Assembly (NCBI RefSeq): GCF_027489515.1
Contig: NZ_JAIXZS010000100.1
Span: forward strand, 1 to 64,000
Length of the DNA stretch: 64,000 bases
Origin: Novosphingobium sp.
GTDB taxonomy: Bacteria > Pseudomonadota > Alphaproteobacteria > Sphingomonadales > Sphingomonadaceae
Direction: 5' to 3'
Shown: positions 10,103 to 19,444 of the stretch, piece by piece
Layout: every line of letters starts with the position of its first letter
Numbering within the stretch: position 1 is the first letter of the stretch
The notes under the pieces: generated by a model
Databases searched by the model: none
What the model saw: only the letters and a program-made list of their open reading frames with translations
What the model was told of the DNA's origin: nothing
Made by a program: the position numbers and the translations under genes

Positions 10103-10191
10103 GATCGCGAACCCTCCATGCCCCGGAGCGATGGTAAGCCGCGATCTTGCTGCATTGCAACGAGAGTTTGGGGCAAATCCCCGCTTCGGCC

Positions 10192-10872
10192 TTACTCGGG
10201 AATGCGCCAGCGGATCACGCCGGAATAGCGCCCGGCGACGAGATCGCCGTGTTCGTCGCGCGCCGGGGTGAAGCGGGCGCGCTGGGTGAGCCTTGCGCAG
10301 GTGGCAGCGTCGAGATCGGCAGAACCGCTCGATTGTGCGATCCGGCAATCGCGCACGCGCCCATCGGGGCTGATGGCCAGTTCGAAGCGCGTGGCGCCCT
10401 GATCGCCGCGCCGCAGGGCCGCAGCGGGGTAGTCCGCGTCCGAGACCCACTTGCCCGGCACACCAAGCGGCTGCGCAGCGCGCGCGGTGAAGCTGGGGCT
10501 GGGCGAGGGCCGGGGAAGCGGCGGCAGCGGCGGAAGCAGGGTTTCGTTGCCGTAGTCCGAGCCGCCCGTGGGTAGCGGGCCAAGTTCGATGGTCGTGTCC
10601 GGACCAGGCAGCGGTAGCGGCGTCGGGAGCGGGGCCGGCCGGGTCAGGGTCTTCTGCGCGGGCGTCTTGGGCTGGACCGTTGGCTCCGGGCGGGGCGGCG
10701 GCGGGGGTGGCATGTAGTTCCAGGACGGGAGCCAGTTCTTCTCGCGGATCGTGATGATCCCGCCAGCAAAGCCGGTGAGCAGCGCCACGGCCATTACGCC
10801 GTGCACGGCGCCAACTGCGCCTAGCGCCACGATCCGGCGCCGGTTGGTCTGAGCGGTAGTACCATAAGCCAT
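10192..10872 (-). CDS. Energy transducer TonB-like protein
   Basis: N-terminal TM, Pro-rich PPPPPPRPEP linker, TonB C-terminal domain (YPAAALRRGDQGATRFELAISPDGRVRDC). Confidence 0.88.
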   Translation of the reverse strand: MAYGTTAQTNRRRIVALGAVGAVHGVMAVALLTGFAGGIITIREKNWLPSWNYMPPPPPPRPEPTVQPKTPAQKTLTRPAPLPTPLPLPGPDTTIELGPLPTGGSDYGNETLLPPLPPLPRPSPSPSFTARAAQPLGVPGKWVSDADYPAAALRRGDQGATRFELAISPDGRVRDCRIAQSSGSADLDAATCARLTQRARFTPARDEHGDLVAGRYSGVIRWRIPE

Positions 10873-11057
10873 CGCATGCTCTCCTCGGCTGTGCCGGACA
10901 GCCCGGGTTGCGGAGGGAGAGCAACGGGAACGAAACGAACAATCCCGATGCAAGCAACACGGGCCGTACGACGTTTGTATGGTATATCATTACCACGACA
11001 GGGAAGGTCTTGCGAGAAGAATCTCAACCGCATTGGTGGAGTTTTAAGTTGCCCCCT

Positions 11058-11096
11058 GCAACCGATCGAGGGCAACCGATCGAGGGCAACCGATCG
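11058..11096. repeat. Tandem 14-bp repeat (gcaaccgatcgagg), ~2.8 copies
   Basis: gcaaccgatcgagg | gcaaccgatcgagg | gcaaccgatcg, read directly. Confidence 0.95.
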
Positions 11097-11099
11097 GTT

Positions 11100-12722
11100 T
11101 CAGCTGCCGCCGTTGACGTAGTCCCACACCTTCGAGATCACCACCGAGCCTTCGCCCACGGCCGAGGCCACGCGCTTGACCGAACCCGAGCGGACATCGC
11201 CGACGGCGAAGATGCCGGGGTGCGAGGTGGCATAAGGCGAAGTGGCGCCGATCGCCGCCCCGGTCTTCACGAAGCCCTTGTCGTCCAGCTCGACAAGGCC
11301 GGAGAGCCATTCGGTGTTGGGCGCCGCGCCGACCATGATGAACAGCGCGCGCGTGGGGATATCGTGCGTCTCCCCTGTTTTCGCATCGCGCAGGGTCACG
11401 CCTTCGAGATGCGCGCCGCCGTGAAGCGCGATGACTTCGGAATTGTAATCGATCTGGATGGCAGGATCGGCCTCCAGCCGCTCGGACAGATAGCTCGACA
11501 TCGACAGCGCGAGCGAGGGCCCGCGCACCACGACATGCGCGCAGCGCGCGGAGCGGCTGAGGTACATCGCCGCCTGCCCGGCCGAATTGCCGCCGCCAAT
11601 GATGACAGCCTGCGTCCCCTTGCAATAGCGCGCCTCGATCTCGGTCGCGGCGTAGTAGATGCCCGCACCTTCGAATTCGGCAAGGCGCGGGATCGGCAGG
11701 CGGCGATACTGCACCCCGGTTGCCACGATCACCGCCTTGGCGCGCACCCGCTGCCCATTGTCGAAGGTGGCGCAGAACATGCCGTCGTCGAGCTCTTCAA
11801 GCGCCGTGACCCGGCGCGGCAGGGCAAAGCGTGTGCCGAACTTCATCGCCTGGACTTCGCCGCGCCAGACGAGGTCGCCGCCGGAAATGCCGGTGGGGAA
11901 GCCCATGTAGTTCTCGATCCGGCTGGAGGTGCCCGCCTGTCCGCCGATGGCAAGGTCCTCGATCACCAGCGCACAGAGCCCTTCGGCCCCGGCATAGACG
12001 CCTGCCGCGACGCCTGCCGGCCCGCCGCCGACGATGATCACGTCGAAGGCTTCGTCGTATTGCAGCTCGCGGTTGATGCCGAGGAGGTGCGCGATCTTGT
12101 CCGGGGTCGGGTCGGTCACCACGGTGTCGCGTCCGAAGATCACTGCCGGGGCCGAAGCGGTGAGCGAACAGGCCTGCGCGGCGGCAAGCGCTTCCTCGCT
12201 GCCGAGCTTCAGCGAGCGATAGGGGATGCGGTTGCGGCTGGCGAACTGGGCCACGCGGCGGACGGCGGCATCTTCGTCTTCGCCGATCAGCTGCAGCGAG
12301 CTGTCGCGCTCGTCAAGCTGGCGGCGGCGCCGCGCGGCGAGCACGGTGATCACGATATCCGACATTTCCGGGATCTGCGCCATGAGCGCCAGCATCGCCT
12401 CGCGCGGGACTTCGATCACCCGCGTATCCTGTGCTGCGCGCATGGCCATCGAGACGGTGCCGCCGCTGAGAAAGGAAATCTCGCCCATGAACTGCGTGGG
12501 GCCGAGCGTAGAGGGCAGGTGCCGCTCGTCGGTGATGGGATTGACGACCTCGATCTCGCCCTCCTCGACATAGGTGAAGGTGTCGGCGGGGTCTCCGGGC
12601 CGGGCCATGATGGTGCCGGCGGGGTAGGTCTTGATCGTGCCGGCGGCGCGCAGCGCCTCGACGTGGCTGGCATGAAGCGGGGTGCGCTGCATCGCGCGAA
12701 GATCGGCGCCAATCGATTCCAT
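11100..12722 (-). CDS. Cyclic-nucleotide-binding domain / thioredoxin-like / thioredoxin reductase-like FAD oxidoreductase fusion
   Basis: CAP_ED-like N-terminus (AGTIMARPGDPADTFTYVEEGEIEV), FAD motif IIVGGGPAGVAAGVYAG, NAD motif VIIGGGNSAGQAAM; start trimmed to MESIGADLR. Confidence 0.85.
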   Translation of the reverse strand: MESIGADLRAMQRTPLHASHVEALRAAGTIKTYPAGTIMARPGDPADTFTYVEEGEIEVVNPITDERHLPSTLGPTQFMGEISFLSGGTVSMAMRAAQDTRVIEVPREAMLALMAQIPEMSDIVITVLAARRRRQLDERDSSLQLIGEDEDAAVRRVAQFASRNRIPYRSLKLGSEEALAAAQACSLTASAPAVIFGRDTVVTDPTPDKIAHLLGINRELQYDEAFDVIIVGGGPAGVAAGVYAGAEGLCALVIEDLAIGGQAGTSSRIENYMGFPTGISGGDLVWRGEVQAMKFGTRFALPRRVTALEELDDGMFCATFDNGQRVRAKAVIVATGVQYRRLPIPRLAEFEGAGIYYAATEIEARYCKGTQAVIIGGGNSAGQAAMYLSRSARCAHVVVRGPSLALSMSSYLSERLEADPAIQIDYNSEVIALHGGAHLEGVTLRDAKTGETHDIPTRALFIMVGAAPNTEWLSGLVELDDKGFVKTGAAIGATSPYATSHPGIFAVGDVRSGSVKRVASAVGEGSVVISKVWDYVNGGS

Positions 12723-12849
12723 CTGGGTCGGTTCCTGCAGAGCGCCGGGCGGCGGTGGACACGCGGAGTCGCGTGGCACCAGCATACCGCAACGCCGCAC
12801 TGCCGCGCTACAGCCGGTTGGCTGCAGGCGGCATTGCAGTGGCGGCCGA

Positions 12850-13854
12850 TCAATGTGCTCCGCGCTGATCCACTTCGGCAGCCATGAAGGCGCGGATTTC
12901 GCCGGCGATCACATCGGCCTTCGTTTCAAGCGCGAAGTGGCCGGCATCGATCAGCCGCAGCTTCGCCTTGGGCAGATCGGTGGCAAAGGCCTCGGCCCCG
13001 GCGACGGTGAAGATCGGATCGTTCTTTCCCCAGACGACCAGCGTCGGGAACTGATGCTTGCGGAACGCTTCGTGGAACGCGGGATAGAGCGCGACGTTGG
13101 TCTGGTAGTTGGCGAACAGCGCCATTTGGACTTCGCGGTTGCCCGGCCGATCGAGGATCGCCTGGTCGTTCTCGATCGCATCGGGGTTGACGCGGTCGGC
13201 TTGCACCCCTGCGCTGTACTGGAAAGTCGTCAGCTTGCGGGTGAGGAAGGCGGCAGCCCCCTCGCGCGTTTCGGCGGTGTCGTTGGCCCAGAGCGCCTTG
13301 ATCGGACCCCATGCGGGCGAGAGGCCGACGTCATAGGCATTGCCGTTCTGCACGATGAGCGCCGTGACCCGCTCCGGCTGGCGCAGCGCAAAGCGCAGCC
13401 CGACCGGCGCGCCATAGTCCTGGATATAGACCGCAAACTTCGTGACGCCGACAGCGCGGGTGAAATGGTCGACCGTCTCGTAAAGATGATCGAACGTATA
13501 GGCATAGTCGGCCGGGGCAGGCTGGGAGGAGTGACCAAAGCCCGGGTAATCGGGCGCGACGACATGATACCGGTCGGCGAGCAGCGGAATGAGATCGCGG
13601 AACATGTGGCTCGACGAGGGGAAGCCGTGGAGCAGCAGGATCGTCGGTTTGCGGGGATCACCGGCCTCGCGGTAGAAAATGTCGAGCCCGTCGACCTTGG
13701 CCGTCCGGTAGAACACCGGCTGCGCGGGAATGACATGGCTACCGGCGGGAGCCGGAGCAGCCGTGCGGGCCAGCGCCGGGAACGAGGCGACGACATTGAC
13801 GGCGAGGACCGACGCAGAAACGGCGACAGTCAGGAGACGGGCTTTGATGGACAT
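12850..13854 (-). CDS. Secreted alpha/beta hydrolase (epoxide hydrolase/dehalogenase-like)
   Basis: LLLHGFPSSSHMFRDLIP, IQDYGAPVGLR nucleophile elbow; signal peptide. Confidence 0.85.
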   Translation of the reverse strand: MSIKARLLTVAVSASVLAVNVVASFPALARTAAPAPAGSHVIPAQPVFYRTAKVDGLDIFYREAGDPRKPTILLLHGFPSSSHMFRDLIPLLADRYHVVAPDYPGFGHSSQPAPADYAYTFDHLYETVDHFTRAVGVTKFAVYIQDYGAPVGLRFALRQPERVTALIVQNGNAYDVGLSPAWGPIKALWANDTAETREGAAAFLTRKLTTFQYSAGVQADRVNPDAIENDQAILDRPGNREVQMALFANYQTNVALYPAFHEAFRKHQFPTLVVWGKNDPIFTVAGAEAFATDLPKAKLRLIDAGHFALETKADVIAGEIRAFMAAEVDQRGAH

Positions 13855-13928
13855 GAGGGCGGTCCTTGAAAAAACAGGGGTGGCGGGCGCCTGCCGGGAG
13901 GGGGGAAGCGAGGCGCCCGCCGGGGACG

Positions 13929-14480
13929 TCAGGCCGCGACGCGGGCGCTGACGACCGGGAAGTCGATTTCGGTCTGGAAGGCCGAATTGACGTAGTTGGT
14001 CCAGGTGTTGAGCGCGACGTGCTGGACAATCTCGAGCAGCTGCGCGTCGGTGTACCCGGCGGCGCGAACCGCTTCGACGTCAGCAGCGCCGACATGGCCG
14101 CGGGTCTTCACCAGCTGCACCGCGAAGCGCACCGCGGCATCGGCCTTGGGGTCGTTCGAGGCGCCGTTGCGGTTGGCGGTGATCTCGGCGTCATCGAGCC
14201 TGGAGAGGTTCTTGCCGAGGTAGGTGTGCGCCGAGAGGCAGTAGTCGCAGCCGTTGAGCTCGGCGACGGCCAGCGCGATCCGCTCGCGGGTCTGGGCGGG
14301 CACCTTGCCCTTGGCCAGCGCGCCGTTCATCGCGAGGTAGCCTTCGAGCGCGGCCGGGCTGGTGGAAACGAGGCGGTGGAGATTGGGCACGGTGCCGAGC
14401 GCCTTGTTCACCGCTTCGAGCAGCGGCTGCGCAGCTTCGGGGGCATCGGCGACAGTGGCGGGGGTGGGGATGCGTGACAT
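13929..14480 (-). CDS. Carboxymuconolactone decarboxylase / AhpD-like family protein
   Basis: ELNGCDYCLSAHTYLGK (CxxCxxxH); start trimmed to MSRIPTPATV. Confidence 0.9.
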   Translation of the reverse strand: MSRIPTPATVADAPEAAQPLLEAVNKALGTVPNLHRLVSTSPAALEGYLAMNGALAKGKVPAQTRERIALAVAELNGCDYCLSAHTYLGKNLSRLDDAEITANRNGASNDPKADAAVRFAVQLVKTRGHVGAADVEAVRAAGYTDAQLLEIVQHVALNTWTNYVNSAFQTEIDFPVVSARVAA

Positions 14481-14605
14481 TGGAGGGGGGACCTTTCGTT
14501 GGGGGCTGGCCGGGATCGGCCGGTGACCCCCAAGTAGGCCCTTCCGCTGGATGGCAGTATCCGCTACCCTGGCAATCCTCCCTTCCGAAAAACGGAAAGA
14601 ACCCG

Positions 14606-15541
14606 ATGGACCGTTTCGAGGCCATGCGCACCCTGCTCGCCGCAGTTGACGGCGGCAGCCTGTCAGCCGCCTCGCGCGCCTTGAACACGCCGCTGCCAAC
14701 CGTCAGCCGCCGCGTCTCCGATCTCGAGGCGCATCTGGGTGCGCAGCTCCTCGTACGCACCAGCCGCAAGCTGATCCTGACCGAGGCGGGCGAGGCCTTT
14801 GTCGGTGCGGCACGGCGCTTGCTCGACGACCTCAGCGATGCCGAACGCGCCGCAAGCGGGGAGTATCGCGCGCCGCGCGGCGAACTTCTGGTCACGGCGC
14901 CGATCATGTTCGGCAAGCTCCACGTGGCGCCGGTCGTCCATGCATTCCTTGCGGCCTATCCCGATGTGACGGTGCGGCTCGTGCTTTCGGATTCGAACAT
15001 CGATCTGGTCGAAGCCCACGTCGATGTGGCGGTGCGCGTGGGCCAGCTGCCGGACAGCGATCTGGTCGCGCGCAGGCTGGGCGATATTCGCTGGGTGCTG
15101 GTCGCCAGCCCTGAATACCTGGCCCGCTGCGGTGAGCCCGCGGAGCCCGAAGACCTCGCCAGCCACGATTGCATCGCGTTCGAGGGCCTCCAGACCCGCC
15201 GGGTATGGCGGATCGGTGCGGGAGCGGCCGCGCGCTCGGTCACGATCAGCCCGCGATATTCGGTCAGCACCGCCGATGCGGTGGTCGAGGCCGCCACCGC
15301 CGGGCTCGGGATCGCGCGGGTCATGTCGTATCAGGTGGCGAACTGCGTCGGGGCGGGTCGGCTCGTTCCGGTGCTGACGGATCAGGGCTCCGAGCCGGTG
15401 CCGGTGCATCTCGTCCATCGCCGACAGCGCAGCCAGCCCTTGAAGCTGCGTGCGTTCCTCGATTTCGTCGCGCCGCGGCTCAAGCTGGCCATTGACACCT
15501 GTGCCAATCGCTTCGCGTCGAGCCCATGCGATGGAGCGTGA
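14606..15541 (+). CDS. LysR-family transcriptional regulator, divergent from the AhpD-like/hydrolase genes
   Basis: MDRFEAMRTLLAAVDGGSLSAASRALNTPLPTVSRRVSDLEAHLG HTH. Confidence 0.92.
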   Translation: MDRFEAMRTLLAAVDGGSLSAASRALNTPLPTVSRRVSDLEAHLGAQLLVRTSRKLILTEAGEAFVGAARRLLDDLSDAERAASGEYRAPRGELLVTAPIMFGKLHVAPVVHAFLAAYPDVTVRLVLSDSNIDLVEAHVDVAVRVGQLPDSDLVARRLGDIRWVLVASPEYLARCGEPAEPEDLASHDCIAFEGLQTRRVWRIGAGAAARSVTISPRYSVSTADAVVEAATAGLGIARVMSYQVANCVGAGRLVPVLTDQGSEPVPVHLVHRRQRSQPLKLRAFLDFVAPRLKLAIDTCANRFASSPCDGA

Positions 15542-16136
15542 GGCGCTCGATGCGCTGCTCCAGCGGATCCGCGCCTGCAGCGTCTGCGCGCCGCATCTGC
15601 CGCTGGGGCCCCGGCCGATCGTGCAGGCGGCACCCGGCGCCGCCATCCTGATCATCGGGCAGGCACCCGGCACCGCGGTCCATGCCTCGGGCATTCCCTG
15701 GGACGATCCCAGCGGAGACCGCCTGCGCGAATGGACAGGGCTCGACCGCGCGACGTTCTATGATCCGGGCAAGATCGCGCAGATGCCGATGGGCTTCTGC
15801 TATCCCGGCAAGGTTCCGGCCAAGGGCTCCGGCAGCGGCGGCGATGCTCCGCCCCGCCGCGAATGTGCGCCGTTGTGGCACGAACCGCTCAGGGCGCAGC
15901 TTGTCGCAGTACGGCTGACATTGCTGGTCGGCCAATATGCGCAGGCGACTTATGCGCCGGGGCGCAAGACAACCCTGACCGAGCGCGTCCGCGCAGCGGG
16001 AGCGAACCCGGCCGAACCGTTCGCCCTGCCCCATCCCAGTTGGCGCAGCACCATGTGGATGCGCCGCAATCCATGGTTCGAGGCAGACGTGCTACCGCTG
16101 CTTCGCGTGCGTGTGCGCGAGGCCCTGCGCGATTAG
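15531..16136 (+). CDS. Uracil-DNA glycosylase family protein
   Basis: ILIIGQAPGTAVHASGIPWDDPSGDRLREW, C-terminal LPHPSWRS. Confidence 0.85.
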   Translation: MEREALDALLQRIRACSVCAPHLPLGPRPIVQAAPGAAILIIGQAPGTAVHASGIPWDDPSGDRLREWTGLDRATFYDPGKIAQMPMGFCYPGKVPAKGSGSGGDAPPRRECAPLWHEPLRAQLVAVRLTLLVGQYAQATYAPGRKTTLTERVRAAGANPAEPFALPHPSWRSTMWMRRNPWFEADVLPLLRVRVREALRD

Positions 16137-16873
16137 CCTACGGCGGCGATCATGCGCTCGCCAAGCCACCGTCCGAGCAGCGTGCCGGCGGTGGTGACCG
16201 CCGCTTCTTCGCCGAGCGAGGCCGCCAGCCGTTCGCACACCGCAGCAAAGCCTTGCCCGGCGGCCGACCACGCGAGCACATCGCGTTCGTGCGCCTCGGC
16301 ACGGCGGAACACCGGCTCAAGGCCTTGCCGCCAGACCAGCAGCGCTGTGCCGCGCTCGGCCATTTCGGGGCCCGGCGGGGTTTCGCCGGTCGCGAGCGCC
16401 TGCCAGATCGCATCGGCGTTGGTGGCGATCGGCAGCACAAGCAGCGAAGGCACCGCGCGGATCACGGCGGTTTCCCAGTCGGCCACAGCCAGCGCTTCGG
16501 GGGCAAGCGGCTCGGCATCCGGGCTGACGAAGACCTGGCCGACGGTCCAGTCGATCAGCGCGATCTCGGCAACTTCGGGATCATCGGGCCAGAGCGTCGC
16601 GATGAAATCGGTGAAGTCCTCGCCATAGGCATCAAGCGTCCAGCTCGAGGGCGGGCGCGCATCGATATAGCGCGCCGCGGCCGCCTCGAACGCTTCGTCA
16701 CCCAGCCACAGCACAAGGCGCTGGAAGGTCTCGGCGAGGCTGGAGACCAGCGCGGTGCGGTAGTTGTTCTGATAGACCAAAGTGCCCGGCCCGCCGCCGA
16801 GCGCGGCGGCGGCGCTGTCCTCGCCGGTTACCAGCCAGTCGCGGAAATCGCGTTGCAGGTTAAGGAGGCTCAT
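16133..16873 (-). CDS. bufC: HvfC/BufC-like DUF2063 protein, putative MNIO partner/substrate-recruiting protein
   Basis: N-terminal LQRDFRDWLV...VYQNNYRTALVSSLAETFQRLVLWLGDEAF typical of DUF2063; 4-nt overlap with the MNIO gene. Confidence 0.85.
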   Translation of the reverse strand: MSLLNLQRDFRDWLVTGEDSAAAALGGGPGTLVYQNNYRTALVSSLAETFQRLVLWLGDEAFEAAAARYIDARPPSSWTLDAYGEDFTDFIATLWPDDPEVAEIALIDWTVGQVFVSPDAEPLAPEALAVADWETAVIRAVPSLLVLPIATNADAIWQALATGETPPGPEMAERGTALLVWRQGLEPVFRRAEAHERDVLAWSAAGQGFAAVCERLAASLGEEAAVTTAGTLLGRWLGERMIAAVG

Positions 16874-17694
16874 GCCGCGATCCTTTCATCGGCGGCGATA
16901 CCGCGCGCGATGTCCAGTTCGGCGCAGAGCTCCTCAAGCTCGGGGATATTGTCGTCGCGCTCGATCATCGTCGGCACAGGGCCGGCCAGCGCCACTGCGG
17001 CGCGATAGAGCGCCCAGACTTCCTCCGGCACCGGCTGGTCGTGCGTGTCGATCAGGAGGTGCTCGCCTTGAACATGCCCAGCGAGATGGATCTGCCCGAC
17101 CGCGTGCATCGGAATACCGGCAAGATAATCGGCGGCGGCAAAGCCGTGGTTCACCGCGCTGACATGGATGTTGTTGACATCGAGCAGCAAGCCGCAGCCG
17201 GTGCGCTTCGTCATCTCCGCGAGGAATTGCCATTCGGTCATCGCACCGGGAAAGGCGATGTAACTCGAGGGATTTTCGAGCAGCATGCGGCGGCCCAGCG
17301 CCTCTTGCGCGCGGTCGATATTGCGGCAGACCACATCCAGCGCTTCCTCGGTATAGGGCAGCGGCAACAGGTCGTGCGAATTGAAGCCGTCTATCCGGGT
17401 CCAGCACAAGTGGTCCGAGACCACTGCGGGCTCCATCATGTCGACAAGGCGGCGAAGCTCCTTGAGGTAATCGTCCCTGAGGCCATCGGCCGAGCCGATC
17501 GAAAGCGAGACGCCGTGGAGCGCGAGGGGATAGTTGCGGCGCGCCTTCATCAGCGTATCGAGCGGCTTGCCGCCCGGGATCATGAAGTTTTCCGAGATCA
17601 CCTCGATGAAATCGACGGGCGCGGTGCCCTCGATATAGGACCGGTAGTGCGGCCGGCGCATGCCGAGGCCAAAGCCGGTGAGGTGTTCGCTCAT
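16870..17694 (-). CDS. bufB: MNIO-family (DUF692, BufB/HvfB-type) multinuclear iron oxidative enzyme
   Basis: Conserved motifs HGVSLSIG, VSDHLCW, LENPSSY, LDVNNIHVS, HLAGH, DTHD. Confidence 0.93.
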   Translation of the reverse strand: MSEHLTGFGLGMRRPHYRSYIEGTAPVDFIEVISENFMIPGGKPLDTLMKARRNYPLALHGVSLSIGSADGLRDDYLKELRRLVDMMEPAVVSDHLCWTRIDGFNSHDLLPLPYTEEALDVVCRNIDRAQEALGRRMLLENPSSYIAFPGAMTEWQFLAEMTKRTGCGLLLDVNNIHVSAVNHGFAAADYLAGIPMHAVGQIHLAGHVQGEHLLIDTHDQPVPEEVWALYRAAVALAGPVPTMIERDDNIPELEELCAELDIARGIAADERIAA

Positions 17695-17797
17695 CAGGTT
17701 TCCCGCGAAAGAAGGCCGGGGCTCCCGGGGGCGCCGGGGAGGGGGAACGGCGCCGCTGGGCAGTAGGGACAGGAAGCCCCGGTCAGGTCAGGCCATA

Positions 17798-17823
17798 ATC
17801 GGCTGGGAGGGTTGCCAGCCGAT
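17798..17823 (-). other. Perfect 9-bp stem-loop between bufferin precursor and bufB
   Basis: atcggctgg-gagggttg-ccagccgat, 22 nt past the precursor stop; no downstream T-run on the minus strand. Confidence 0.75.
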
Positions 17824-17845
17824 CCGGCAGTGTTTCAGGCGAGGT

Positions 17846-18115
17846 TTACTTGGGTTCGGTCAGGCTGCCGCCCTGCGCGGCGCAGGCGGCCTTGGTCAGC
17901 GCCTTGAAGCCCTGGCCCTTGCATTCGTTCTGGCCCTTGCAGCTGTGGGTGCCGGCGGCGCAGTCCGAGGTGCCCTTGCAGGTGTTCACGCCGTAGCAGT
18001 GGACAACTTCGGCGGACTTCGCCTTGGCGATCGCCGGGGCGGGGGCGACTGCCATGGCGGCAGCGATGAGGGCGGCGTTGGCAGCGATGGCGAGGCCGGT
18101 CTTGAGGGTGCTCAT
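17846..18115 (-). CDS. bufA2: Bufferin-type precursor peptide, six-Cys class (BufA2-like)
   Basis: 89 aa; signal peptide then HCYGVNTCKGTSDCAAGTHSCKGQNECKGQGFKALTKAACAAQGG; adjacent to bufB/bufC. Confidence 0.88.
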   Translation of the reverse strand: MSTLKTGLAIAANAALIAAAMAVAPAPAIAKAKSAEVVHCYGVNTCKGTSDCAAGTHSCKGQNECKGQGFKALTKAACAAQGGSLTEPK

Positions 18116-18155
18116 GGGTTTTCTCCGAATGGTGCGCCGGGATGGCATGGCTCTA

Positions 18156-18181
18156 TTCGGATGCACCCACAGGCCGGTTAC
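18156..18181 (-). promoter_or_regulatory. Candidate SigF-type ECF promoter upstream of the six-Cys precursor
   Basis: Minus strand TGTAACC GGCCTGTGGGTGCATC CGAAT: GTAACC-N16-CGAA, same as at 19445. Confidence 0.75.
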
Positions 18182-18220
18182 AGCCCACACACCCTTTTTT
18201 GCGCTGACCAAGGATCGCGC

Positions 18221-19348
18221 TTAGGCCCGATTGCGCATCAGCCATTCGCGAAACACGGTGAGGCCCTCCGGCAGATTGCTGCGACCGAAGCCGATGCGGA
18301 AATGGTCCTGCGGCACCGGGCCAAGCTCGGAATGATAGATGCTCGAGGGGAGCAGCAGCACCCCGGTTTCCTCGACCAGCCGCTCGGTGAAGCGCTCGAC
18401 GCCGTCCTCGCCCTTGTAGCGGATGAAGGCGACGCAGCTGCCATCGGGGCGGCGCCAGTCGAACAGGTGCGGGAAATCGGCGAAGAAGCTGTCGAGCAGA
18501 CCGAGGTTGCGGTGCGCCAGATCGCGGTTGCGCCCGACGATCGCCTCGCGCGCCTTGAGCGCGATTTCGGCGAACAGTTCGGACGGCGCCGAATTGCAGA
18601 TCGAAAGGTAGTGCTTGTAGCGCTCGCAAGTCTGCAGGAACGCGCGGTCCTGGCAGGCGAGCCAGCCGATGCGCAGGCCGGGCAAGCCATAGCTCTTCGA
18701 CATGACATTGAGCGACACGCCGCGTTCGTAGACATCGGCCACCTGCGGCACGCGCGCATCGCTGCGGTGCTCGATCAGGCGGTAGACTTCATCGCTGAAC
18801 AGCCAGATCCCGCGTTCGCGGCAGAGCTCGATCAGCCCGGCGAAGGTTTCCTGCGAGGGGATCGCGCCGGTGGGGTTGTTGGGGAAGTTGATCGAGATGA
18901 GCTTCGTGTTGGGCCGCAGCGCCGCGCGCACGGCATCGAGATCGAGCGCCCAGTTCGCGTTCTCGTCGAGCGCAACCCCGGTGACCGCGCAGATCGAGAG
19001 CGGGATCGTCTCGGCCGACTGATAATTGGGTGTGATCACGATGCAGTGGTCCGCAGGCGTGAGCAGGACCTGCATGGCGACATAGATGCCCTCTTGCGCG
19101 CCCGCGAAGCACAGGAGCTGGTCCTCGTGGATCGTCTCGTATGTCTTGGCGATTTCGTGCAGCAGCGGCTCCGCGCCGAAGGTCTTTGTATAGCCGAGGT
19201 GAAGGTTGTCGAACCGTTCGCGATCAGCCGGCGAGGCATGGGCGAGCAATTGCGAAACCGTCATGCTCTGCGCGTCGGATGCGGTCAGATGATACTTCGC
19301 GGCGAATTCCCACTTCGAGAAGTATACCTCCAGCGCAAAGTTCCGCAC
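18221..19348 (-). CDS. PLP-dependent class I/II aminotransferase
   Basis: NFPNNPTGAIPS, SDEVY, SKSYGLPGLRIGW PLP-lysine motif. Confidence 0.9.
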   Translation of the reverse strand: MRNFALEVYFSKWEFAAKYHLTASDAQSMTVSQLLAHASPADRERFDNLHLGYTKTFGAEPLLHEIAKTYETIHEDQLLCFAGAQEGIYVAMQVLLTPADHCIVITPNYQSAETIPLSICAVTGVALDENANWALDLDAVRAALRPNTKLISINFPNNPTGAIPSQETFAGLIELCRERGIWLFSDEVYRLIEHRSDARVPQVADVYERGVSLNVMSKSYGLPGLRIGWLACQDRAFLQTCERYKHYLSICNSAPSELFAEIALKAREAIVGRNRDLAHRNLGLLDSFFADFPHLFDWRRPDGSCVAFIRYKGEDGVERFTERLVEETGVLLLPSSIYHSELGPVPQDHFRIGFGRSNLPEGLTVFREWLMRNRA

Positions 19349-19444
19349 GGGCCGATTGTCCTTTCAACACGGTGATTTGTTCGGCGCCTCCCTAGGATCT
19401 GTAGCCCGCGGGGTCCAGCCGCGCGGAAAAAATGCTGCGCCCCT

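Noticed and set aside
11058-11096. Possible CRISPR array
   Set aside because: Repeat unit of only 14 bp with no spacers; simple tandem repeat.
10908-12887. 659-aa plus-strand ORF
   Set aside because: Antisense to the cNMP/TrxR-like gene, which has clear FAD/NAD motifs.
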